Shown here piece after piece: positions 1 through 5,406 of a stretch of 5,406 bases of DNA (the stretch's first letter is position 1; each line of letters opens with the position of its first letter). Location of the stretch: positions 1-5,406 of the forward strand of contig NZ_JADYUF010000083.1 in assembly GCF_021531655.1 (NCBI RefSeq), in the 5' to 3' direction. The notes beneath the pieces were generated by a model. That model did no database searches. It saw only the letters and a program-made list of their open reading frames with translations, and was not told where the DNA came from. The DNA comes from Leyella stercorea. GTDB taxonomy: Bacteria > Bacteroidota > Bacteroidia > Bacteroidales > Bacteroidaceae. A program made the translations under genes and the position numbers.

Positions 1-74
1 ACCCAAGGCGCTGCCTTGGGCTATGAGCTCATTGGCTTTCAGCCCGCTTTGTTAGACTTTTGATACACTCTCCT
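1..74 (+). repeat. Left copy of a two-hairpin interspersed repeat (inverted relative to 5333-5406)
   Basis: The first 50 bases align with the reverse complement of the last 52 bases of the window at about 44 of 52 columns, and weaker similarity (about 17 of 24 columns) runs on to position 74. The repeat contains an 8-bp hairpin, CCCAAGGC (2-9) with GCCTTGGG (13-20) around a GCT loop, then a short hairpin GGCT-TTC-AGCC (34-44). The layout resembles the short palindromic, REP-like repeats scattered between genes in many Bacteroidota genomes; that comparison is from memory. No transposase is visible beside it. The repeat may continue to the left of the window. Confidence 0.8.
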
Positions 75-91
75 CTTACATAAGACAACGC

Positions 92-293
92 CCAATCAAT
101 GATGAATACAATTTGATTGGCATAGCCGAATATTCACGGATGAGCCTAAAAGAACCGCAATCTGAAGCCTTAACTTATAATAAAATGCGCCCGGTAGATG
201 CAAAAGCATTGCCAATTATCGCTTTTGCACTTACTGGGCGCATTATTTTATTAGGGTTTATCTTGTGCGTCAGACGGGAGTATGACGTGCAAG
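92..293 (+). other. Gene-free region with three successive stem-loops, possible structured RNA
   Basis: Between the left repeat and the lipoprotein stop codon no convincing gene is seen, but three inverted repeats follow one another. The first is CCAATCAA (92-99) with TTGATTGG (113-120), loop 13 nt. The second is the long stem 178-253, listed separately. The third is 262-272 with 283-293, 11 bp including two G-U pairs, loop 10 nt. The third stem is intact only if the plus strand is the RNA, because its wobble pairs become C-A mismatches on the other strand. Bases 114-122 could also pair with the loop of the second hairpin (210-218). This may be a 3' untranslated region, a small RNA or remnant element DNA; no named RNA family is recognised. 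Confidence 0.3.
178..253. terminator. Long imperfect stem-loop, probable bidirectional terminator
   Basis: Arms 178-207 and 221-253 pair over about 28 positions. The top is a perfect 8-bp stem, GCAAAAGC (200-207) with GCTTTTGC (221-228), around a 13-nt loop. Below it are two G-U pairs, one A-C mismatch, then the GC-rich block GCGCCC/GGGCGC, and finally an A/T-rich base with a 3-nt bulge (242-244). On either strand GGGCGC or its equivalent runs straight into a T-rich stretch, as in a rho-independent terminator. It lies 60 bp past the stop of the minus-strand lipoprotein gene, so it could end that transcript and any converging transcript from the left. The stem is longer than a usual terminator, so another role is possible. 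Confidence 0.45.
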
Positions 294-313
294 CTGGTTA
301 ACCTAATTGGTGG

Positions 314-1615
314 TTATTTAATATCTTGTTCTTCCCATAAGACGGTTTCTTTTGTGAGGACAGGGCGAACAGCGTACGGAACGTCTTTCTTGAAGGACTT
401 AAAGAAATGTGTATGTTTATATTTATCATCAACAATCATATTTAAAGCATATCCTTCGTACCTGTCGTTGTATCCAGCATCAGTTGATGACCAATACACA
501 CCACCATGTGATTTGGGATCAGTAGAGGGAAGATACATTATGTTCTTTGTATATCCAGGTTGAACGCCTATATACTTAAAGTCTGTTACAACTTTGTTTT
601 CGATAACAGCGTCTACTTCTACATTCTCTGTTTTTGTAGTATAACCATCTTGGTCAACAAAGTCCATTTCGTCTTTTGTTGGTGTGCGCCAATTTGCACC
701 CCATACATAAGCGCTACCAGTCTTTGCTGCCTCGGTCCAACTCATTGTGCCTTTTACATTCTCAGTAGCAATTCTCGGGCCACCAATCCACAGCTGCACC
801 CATCCTATTTTCTCTGGCTTACCATTGATGGTTGCTGTAGCAGTACCAGTAGTAGGACCAGAAGTCAGAGTATAGTATTTGCCGGCAGAAAGGCCTGCAT
901 CTTTTGTGGTCTTGAAACATCTATCATTATTACAAACCGAAATCTTCACACCAGCAGGAACTATGACATAATAGATGCCGGCATTGCCTTCTTTTGCCTT
1001 AGTAAATACCGAAACCTTAGTGTCGCTTGTCACTACATCGTAGCCAGCCTCATTCTTCTTAGCCTTCAGACCCGATACATACTTGCCGTCAGCGGTCTTC
1101 AGATAGATGTCGCACGGACCATAGTTGTCCACCTTAACGATGCGGAGCACGGCTGCCTTAGCGTCCATTGAAATCTGCAGGGGGGTAGATCCGGTAGTAG
1201 CCTCAGCTGTCTTTCCTGCCAAAGCGTACAGCTTTGCAGCCGAAGCGGATGTGCCTTCCTGATTGGTAAGGTTGATATTGGTGCTGGGATAGTAAGCATA
1301 CCAGTCGGCGGCAGATGATGTCACCTTAGCGTCGGTGCTTGAGAAAGTGTCGCCACTCTTAGTGAATGTGTAATAATCGTTGATGGTGTTGTTGCCAACC
1401 ACAACATTGTCGTTGTCATCGAAAGTGAATTTCCACGTGCCGGATTTGTCGTTTACATCGATAGCTGCACGCGAACTCTGCTGCGAAACAGTTGCTACAA
1501 GCACCATTCCCTTGTTGTTTTGTCCATTGCCGGAGGTTTCGATAGTTTCGTCGTTGCTGCATGCTGTGAAAGCAAGGACTACAGCAGCCAGCACGAATGA
1601 TAGGATCTTTTTCAT
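314..1615 (-). CDS. Fimbrillin-like surface lipoprotein with a C-terminal FISUMP/DUF1566-like domain
   Basis: This 433-residue protein is predicted to be exported by Sec and anchored by lipid at Cys19: MKK, a hydrophobic core at 4-16, then the lipobox-like FTAC. Residues 37-250 resemble fimbrillin/Mfa-type Bacteroidales proteins: a Thr/Ser-rich beta-strand stretch containing SSRA, then GTWKFTF, DWYAYYP (104-110), a hydrophobic VLRIVKV strand and AGKYYTLT (244-251). Residues 270-421 resemble the Fibrobacter-major/DUF1566 fold, with WGANWRTPTKDEMDF (305-319), VYWSST (373-378), a YALN strand and the closing AVRPVL. Related proteins are pilus components, adhesins or uncharacterised surface lipoproteins, so no exact function can be given. 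The start is supported by the signal peptide directly after it and a purine-rich AAAGGAA just upstream. It follows the 48-residue peptide gene by 49 bp with no terminator between them. GC falls from about 53% in the 5' part to 37% in the 3' part. The coding call is firm; the domain names are recognised by eye only. Confidence 0.85.
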   Translation of the reverse strand: MKKILSFVLAAVVLAFTACSNDETIETSGNGQNNKGMVLVATVSQQSSRAAIDVNDKSGTWKFTFDDNDNVVVGNNTINDYYTFTKSGDTFSSTDAKVTSSAADWYAYYPSTNINLTNQEGTSASAAKLYALAGKTAEATTGSTPLQISMDAKAAVLRIVKVDNYGPCDIYLKTADGKYVSGLKAKKNEAGYDVVTSDTKVSVFTKAKEGNAGIYYVIVPAGVKISVCNNDRCFKTTKDAGLSAGKYYTLTSGPTTGTATATINGKPEKIGWVQLWIGGPRIATENVKGTMSWTEAAKTGSAYVWGANWRTPTKDEMDFVDQDGYTTKTENVEVDAVIENKVVTDFKYIGVQPGYTKNIMYLPSTDPKSHGGVYWSSTDAGYNDRYEGYALNMIVDDKYKHTHFFKSFKKDVPYAVRPVLTKETVLWEEQDIK

Positions 1616-1664
1616 TTCCTTTACTTCTTAGCGTTTTATTCGTATTACCGTTTTAAGTTGTTTT

Positions 1665-1811
1665 TTATTCCTCCCAGTCAGCGTCATCACCTGCTGTTAT
1701 TTCAGTTTGGGTTGTAATGCTGCCTGTTGCAGGTCCGCTTCCGGCAAGAATTGCCTGCGGTTCAAACATAATGATACTAATCTGGGGGGCCAGATACTTC
1801 TTCTTGCTCAT
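1665..1811 (-). CDS. 48-residue peptide of unknown function, upstream of the lipoprotein in the same operon
   Basis: An ATG reading frame of 48 codons plus TAA lies on the minus strand between the predicted promoter and the lipoprotein gene. It starts MSKKKYLAPQI, continues with a hydrophobic stretch and FEPQAILAGSG, has a Gly/Thr/Ser-rich middle and ends acidic with DDADWEE. An in-frame TAA six bases before the ATG fixes this as the first possible methionine. The basic N-terminus has no proper signal peptide, because the hydrophobic run is only about six residues. From memory, Bacteroidales genomes contain many small proteins of this style (Lys/Tyr and Pro near the N-terminus, LAGS or LAAS in the middle, acidic Trp-containing end), often unannotated; I know no named family or function. 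The spacing and lack of an intervening terminator suggest co-transcription with the lipoprotein. It could be a leader peptide, a modified-peptide precursor or a small partner protein. Confidence 0.65.
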   Translation of the reverse strand: MSKKKYLAPQISIIMFEPQAILAGSGPATGSITTQTEITAGDDADWEE

Positions 1812-1931
1812 AACTTAAAAACAAATTGAATTAAATAGTTAATTAAAATCTTGTCGTATAACAGTAAAAAAATACTCTCTTTTAAAACTATATAGAAACA
1901 TTATCGTTTTACGTCTTAATTTATTCGGCTA

Positions 1932-1962
1932 CAAATTTACAAAAATTCCAACATATAACAAT
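1932..1962 (-). promoter_or_regulatory. Bacteroidota-type promoter for the peptide-lipoprotein operon
   Basis: On the minus strand TAAATTTG (1939-1932) matches the -7 consensus TAnnTTTG exactly, and ATTG (1962-1959) sits 19 nt upstream as the -33 element. Transcription would start near 1925-1928, giving an untranslated leader of about 115 nt before the ATG at 1811. The leader is very A/T-rich and shows no strong hairpin or clear Shine-Dalgarno sequence. A near-copy of the sequence around the -33 box, TTAACC(C)ATTG, occurs 25 bp further upstream (1984-1994) and might bind a regulator. No inverted repeats flank the promoter, so there is no sign of a phase-variable switch. Confidence 0.6.
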
Positions 1963-2022
1963 GGTTAATAAGCATCTTTAACACAATGGGTTAAGGATTT
2001 GACTAAGAAACTGACGGGCACG

Positions 2023-2060
2023 AAAAAAGGCGCAACTCCAATCACATGGAATTACGCCTT
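2023..2060 (-). terminator. Rho-independent terminator of secDF
   Basis: On the minus strand, 2060-2047 pairs with 2040-2027 over 14 uninterrupted pairs (two of them G-U) around a 6-nt loop, and six T residues (2028-2023) follow, the first two inside the stem base. It lies 21 bp past the secDF stop codon. It separates secDF from the peptide-lipoprotein operon, whose own promoter begins about 60 bp further on. Confidence 0.9.
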
Positions 2061-2081
2061 GATATAGTTGAATCAGCGATA

Positions 2082-5000
2082 TTATTTCACTTCAACTGCC
2101 TCTGCCATTGCAGCCTCTTCCTTCTTGACCTTACGGCCGAGAGTGATGTAAGCTACCGGAGCAGCGATGAAGATAGAAGAGAGTGTACCGAAGATTACAC
2201 CGAGCAGCATAGCGAATGAGAAGCTGCGTGTGCTCTCGCCACCGAAGCAGAAGATACAGAGCAATACGATGAGCGTAGAGAGTGATGTATTAATGGTACG
2301 CGCGAGGGTCTCGTTCAGCGACTTGTTGAAGAGCTCCTGCAGATCCATCTTCTTGTGCAGTGTCAGGTTCTCACGGATACGGTCGAATACCACCACCTTA
2401 TCGTTGATAGAGTAACCGATAACGGTAAGGATAGCACCGATGAAGGTCTGGTCTACCTCAAGCGAGAATGGAACAACGTCCCACAGCAGTGAGAAGAAAC
2501 CTATAACGATGGTTGCGTCGATGGCAAGTGCTACGGTAGAACCGATAGAGAAAGCCACGTTGCGGAAACGTATCAAAATGTAGAGGAAGATAGCGGCGAG
2601 GGCGATGATCACTGAGATGATGGCACCGTGAGTGATGTCCTTAGCCACAGCCGGACCTACCTTTGTAGACGATACGATTGAACCGCCTGCGCGAACGTCA
2701 GGGTTCTTGAATGCCTCAACGCTGCTCTGTGTTACGAGACCTGCACCGTGCAGACCCTTGTATAGGATGTTCTCCACTTCGTTGTCTACAGCCGGATTGT
2801 TCGACTCAATCTTGTAGTTGGTTGATATACGTATAGTCTTGCCGTCAGTACCGAGTGCCAGGGCGTTGACAGTAGCTCCCTTGAACTGGGGCACGAGAGC
2901 TGCCTTTACTTCCTCAGGCTGTACCTGCTTCTCAAGCACTACAACATAGTTGCGACCACCGGTGAAGTCGATACCCTTGCTCAAGCCACGGATGGCGAAG
3001 CTGGCAATCATAACTACGATGATAGCGGCGAAGATGCCGAACGACTTCTTGCAGCCAGACATGAAGCCATAGTTCTTGTTCGCCATGAAGTTGCGCGAAA
3101 CCTTGGTAGAGAAGGTCTGCTTTGTCCACTTGTCGTGAGCCAGACGGTTCTCGTAAACGAGACGTGTCAGGAACACAGCTGTGAAGAACGAGCAGCAGAT
3201 ACCGATGATAAGTGTGGTAGCGAAGCCGCGGATAGGACCTGTACCGAACACATACAGAATGATACCTGTGAGGATTGATGTCAAGTTAGAGTCGAAGATG
3301 GCTGAGAAAGCGTTGCTGTAGCCAAGTGACAGAGCCTGCTTTGTGCCGAGACCCTTCTTGAGTTCCTCCTTGGTACGCTCGTAGATAAGCACGTTGGCGT
3401 CCACCGCCATACCCAGGGCAAGCACGATACCGGCGATACCAGGCATTGTGAGTGCAGCCTGGAACGATGCCATGATACCCATGGTGAAGAAGAGGTTGAG
3501 CAAGAGAGCACCGTTGGCAACCATACCCGGGATGAAGTCGTACATCACAACCATGTAGATCATCAGGATGATGAAGGCTACGATGAACGAGATGAAGCCC
3601 TGCTGGATTGACTGTGCACCGAGTGTAGGACCTACTACTTCCTCCTGAACGATGTGGGCAGGAGCCGGCATACGGCCAGACTTCAATGTGTTGGCCAAGT
3701 CCTTTGTATCTTCGATAGTGAAGTTACCCGAGATTGACGACTGACCGCCAGAGATTTCACCGTTAACACGAGGTGCTGAATATACTGTTCCGTCAAGAAC
3801 GATGGCGATAGCCTTGCCTACGTTGGCCTTGGTGAGGGCTGCCCAGCGGCGTGCACCGTCAGAGTTCATCGTCATAGAAACCTCAGGTGTACCTGTAAGG
3901 TTGTTGAACTGGTCCTTGGCATCGGTCACAACGTCGCCCTCGATAGGAGCGCGTCCGTTAGATGTAGTAACCTTGATGGCATAGAGTTCGTATACGTTCT
4001 TAGCCTGGATGCCGTCGGCTGGCTTAGCGCCCCAAAGCAGACGGAGGTCAGAAGGGAGCACCTGCTTGGCGATGGCAGAGTAGATGATCTTGTTGACAGC
4101 AGCTGTATCGCGTGCCGAAGCATAACCTACGAGGCTCAATGCACCGCTACCAGTGGGCTGGAATATAGAGAGGAGCGGGTGCTCCTTCTTTGCCTGTGCA
4201 AGCTGTGAAGAAGTCTCCTTAGTGTCAGTAGCCTCGTCTGCGCTCTTCTTGAGCTGGAGCTTGGCACCTGACTTGGCCTCAGCAGTAGCCTTAACGGCAG
4301 CAGCTGTATCGGCAGCTGTTGTGTCAGCCACTTCTTTCTTGCCCGAGAGGGCTGCAGCCGCGCGCTGGTCGAGCTGCTGGAGATAAGGAATGATTTCCTC
4401 AGAGTTGTATGTCTCCCAGAACTCAAGGTTTGCGCTACCCTGGAGAAGCTTACGAACGCGCTCCGGCTCGTTGATACCCGGCATCTCGACCATGATACGG
4501 CCCTGCTGGCCTTCGAGCTTCTGGATGTTAGGCTGAACAACACCGAACTTGTCGATACGTGTACGTACCACGAGGAACGAGTTGTCGATAGCTGCCTGAA
4601 CTTCGTCGCGGAGCACCTTTTCTACCTGCTTGTCGGTAGAGTTGGGCGACACCTTGCCCTGGAGCTGCTGTGTAGCGAAGATCTCAGAGAGGTGATGTCC
4701 CGGAGCGTTCTTCTTGTAAGCGTTGATGAAAAGAGTGATGAAATCGCTCTGCGACACCTCGTGCTCGGCACGTGCTTCCTTCATCGACTTGGTGAAGGCA
4801 GCGTCTGTCTTGTGGTCGGCGAGGTTCTCGACTACGTCAGGAACGCTCACTTCGAGGATTACATTCATACCGCCCTTGAGGTCAAGACCAAGTCCGATCT
4901 GTGTCTCGAGGCACTTCTGGTATGAGTAGAGCCCGAGGAACTTCACAGAGTCCTTGTAGTCCTGCTGTGCTATTGGGTCCTTTATCTTCGCAGCCTGGCT

Positions 5001-5096
5001 GTCATAGTATTTAGTGGCAGCCGAGAACGAGAGATAAAAGATACTTGCAAGCGTCAGAAGGACGGCTGTTACAATTACAATACCTTTGTTCTGCAT
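2082..5096 (-). CDS. secDF: Fused protein translocase subunit SecDF
   Basis: This 1004-residue inner-membrane protein joins SecD and SecF, as is usual in Bacteroidota. It uses the proton gradient to help pull proteins out of the SecYEG channel on the periplasmic side. The SecD half has a first membrane helix (5-24), the signature GLDLKGGMNVILEV (70-83), a large periplasmic domain, and five helices between about 498 and 645. The motif GMAVDANVLIYER (562-574) includes Asp566, equivalent to the proton-path Asp of SecD. The SecF half starts with a helix at 684-703, then GIDFTGG (708-714), a periplasmic domain, and five helices between about 822 and 986. GYSINDKVVVFDRIREN (894-910) carries Asp899, and Arg933 lies 34 residues later, the same spacing as the functional Asp/Arg pair of known SecF proteins, so all key charged residues are present. 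Residues 243-305 form an Ala/Lys/Thr-rich low-complexity insert in the SecD periplasmic domain. The MQNKG start matches Bacteroides-type relatives. It is transcribed alone, from its own promoter to its own terminator. Confidence 0.98.
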   Translation of the reverse strand: MQNKGIVIVTAVLLTLASIFYLSFSAATKYYDSQAAKIKDPIAQQDYKDSVKFLGLYSYQKCLETQIGLGLDLKGGMNVILEVSVPDVVENLADHKTDAAFTKSMKEARAEHEVSQSDFITLFINAYKKNAPGHHLSEIFATQQLQGKVSPNSTDKQVEKVLRDEVQAAIDNSFLVVRTRIDKFGVVQPNIQKLEGQQGRIMVEMPGINEPERVRKLLQGSANLEFWETYNSEEIIPYLQQLDQRAAAALSGKKEVADTTAADTAAAVKATAEAKSGAKLQLKKSADEATDTKETSSQLAQAKKEHPLLSIFQPTGSGALSLVGYASARDTAAVNKIIYSAIAKQVLPSDLRLLWGAKPADGIQAKNVYELYAIKVTTSNGRAPIEGDVVTDAKDQFNNLTGTPEVSMTMNSDGARRWAALTKANVGKAIAIVLDGTVYSAPRVNGEISGGQSSISGNFTIEDTKDLANTLKSGRMPAPAHIVQEEVVGPTLGAQSIQQGFISFIVAFIILMIYMVVMYDFIPGMVANGALLLNLFFTMGIMASFQAALTMPGIAGIVLALGMAVDANVLIYERTKEELKKGLGTKQALSLGYSNAFSAIFDSNLTSILTGIILYVFGTGPIRGFATTLIIGICCSFFTAVFLTRLVYENRLAHDKWTKQTFSTKVSRNFMANKNYGFMSGCKKSFGIFAAIIVVMIASFAIRGLSKGIDFTGGRNYVVVLEKQVQPEEVKAALVPQFKGATVNALALGTDGKTIRISTNYKIESNNPAVDNEVENILYKGLHGAGLVTQSSVEAFKNPDVRAGGSIVSSTKVGPAVAKDITHGAIISVIIALAAIFLYILIRFRNVAFSIGSTVALAIDATIVIGFFSLLWDVVPFSLEVDQTFIGAILTVIGYSINDKVVVFDRIRENLTLHKKMDLQELFNKSLNETLARTINTSLSTLIVLLCIFCFGGESTRSFSFAMLLGVIFGTLSSIFIAAPVAYITLGRKVKKEEAAMAEAVEVK

Positions 5097-5166
5097 TTTG
5101 ATTTTTATTTTTTGTTATTATTGTTTTTCTTTGTTAATATTGTTTTTATTAAGCATAGATAGCGTG

Positions 5167-5197
5167 CAAAGTTACTGATTTTCTTTCGTTTTGCGAA
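5167..5197 (-). promoter_or_regulatory. Probable secDF promoter and A-rich leader
   Basis: On the minus strand TAACTTTG (5174-5167), followed by CA, fits the Bacteroidota -7 consensus. The region 19 nt upstream reads TTTCG (5198-5194), only a weak match to the -33 TTTG box. A start near 5160-5163 would give a leader of about 65 nt made almost entirely of A, T and scattered C, with no Shine-Dalgarno sequence and no hairpin. Unstructured A-rich leaders of this type are normal in this phylum. A 12-codon reading frame (5156-5118) starts a few bases into the predicted transcript. Confidence 0.6.
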
Positions 5198-5332
5198 ATT
5201 TATAGCTTTATTTATTTAGTTTAAGGCGCAATATTAGGCAGTTGGCACGGGTCGGGACTACTTGCCCAGGCTATGAAGACGAGCTGAATGAAGCCTGATT
5301 AGTAGGTTTGGGGCAGAGCGGGTTGCTCGCTC
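5198..5332. other. Intergenic stretch upstream of secDF, no gene recognised
   Basis: Together with the secDF leader this forms a gene-free interval of 310 bp up to the window edge. The part next to the promoter is A/T-rich; from about 5225 it becomes GC-richer. A small hairpin, GAGCG (5316-5320) with CGCTC (5328-5332), abuts the right-end repeat. A fragment reading GCCCAGGCTATGA near 5264-5276 resembles a decayed piece of that repeat, but the match is too short to be sure. No reading frame of credible length or content is seen on either strand. Confidence 0.5.
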
Positions 5333-5406
5333 AGGAGGGTGTCAAAACCCAAATAAAGCGGGCTGAAAGCCCAATTTCCTCCATAGCCCAGGGCAACGCC
5401 CTGGGT
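5333..5406 (-). repeat. Right copy of the two-hairpin interspersed repeat, opposite orientation
   Basis: Read on the minus strand, this matches 1-74. It holds an 8-bp hairpin, CCCAGGGC (5387-5394) with GCCCTGGG (5398-5405), loop AAC, and a 5-bp hairpin GGGCT-GAA-AGCCC (5360-5372). Relative to the left copy the first stem has an A-T pair replaced by G-C with pairing kept, and the second stem is one base pair longer. The repeat reaches the last base of the window and may extend beyond it. It lies about 160 bp upstream of the secDF promoter, where it is unlikely to be part of that promoter. Confidence 0.8.

Noticed and set aside
51..57. GTTAGAC resembling the GTTRRRY end of an integron attC site
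   Set aside because: No partner RYYYAAC site at the right distance, no integrase, and the corresponding bases in the right-hand repeat copy differ.
178..253. Long hairpin considered as a retron msd-like stem
   Set aside because: There is no reverse transcriptase nearby in the window and no flanking a1/a2 repeat; a terminator-like role explains it more simply.
113..301. 62-residue plus-strand reading frame from a TTG codon in the left gene-free region
   Set aside because: It runs through two strong stem-loops, has no ribosome-binding or promoter signal, and its sequence resembles no protein family I know; the reading frame is explained by hairpin DNA.
560..1171. 203-residue plus-strand reading frame antisense to the lipoprotein gene
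   Set aside because: It is a Cys/Ser-rich mirror of a well-supported minus-strand gene with signal peptide and recognisable domains; no start signals precede it.
1812..2022. Invertible, phase-variable promoter as seen at some Bacteroides surface operons
   Set aside because: No inverted repeats were found flanking the promoter; only a short direct repeat is present.
4136..4543. 135-residue minus-strand frame inside secDF
   Set aside because: It is an out-of-frame reading of the SecD coding sequence, rich in Ser/Arg/Leu as expected for a shifted frame.
5261..5298. Possible third, decayed copy of the end repeat (GCCCAGGCTATGA and following bases)
   Set aside because: Only about a dozen bases match and neither hairpin is preserved, so it cannot be separated from chance.
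1..5406. tRNA, rRNA, CRISPR array, defence system or biosynthetic cluster
   Set aside because: No cloverleaf sequence, no regularly spaced repeats and no effector, nuclease or modification enzyme is encoded in the window.

Overview
The window looks like a piece of a Bacteroidales chromosome, probably Prevotella/Segatella- or Bacteroides-like. Four signs point there: SecD and SecF are fused into one 1004-residue protein that begins with the Bacteroides-type MQNKG start; a fimbrillin-like lipoprotein is present; promoter -7 boxes fit the Bacteroidota pattern TAnnTTTG; and A/T-rich leaders mostly lack a strong Shine-Dalgarno sequence. Genus is not resolvable from the sequence alone.

Layout, left to right. 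Positions 1-74 hold a repeat made of two small hairpins. Positions 75-313 hold no convincing gene but contain three further hairpins, the largest (178-253) probably acting as a terminator. Positions 314-1615 (minus) encode a two-domain surface lipoprotein. Positions 1665-1811 (minus) encode a 48-residue peptide of unknown function, in the same apparent operon and upstream of the lipoprotein. A minus-strand promoter for this pair lies at 1932-1962. A strong intrinsic terminator for secDF is at 2023-2060. The secDF gene fills 2082-5096 (minus), with its promoter around 5167-5197. Positions 5198-5332 have no recognisable gene. Positions 5333-5406 are a second copy of the left repeat in the opposite orientation.

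All three genes are on the minus strand but form two separate transcription units: secDF alone, and peptide plus lipoprotein. SecDF is a housekeeping membrane motor that helps pull proteins through the Sec channel; the lipoprotein carries a Sec/lipoprotein signal peptide and so would be one of its clients, but nothing suggests a dedicated functional link.

I see no complete undescribed multi-gene system. The items most worth a second look are the 48-residue peptide gene, the compensatory base change between the two end repeats (evidence that the hairpin itself is maintained), the hairpin cluster at 92-293 with a possible loop-to-arm pairing, the strong drop in GC across the lipoprotein gene (about 53% to 37%), and a 12-codon upstream ORF almost at the predicted secDF transcript start.
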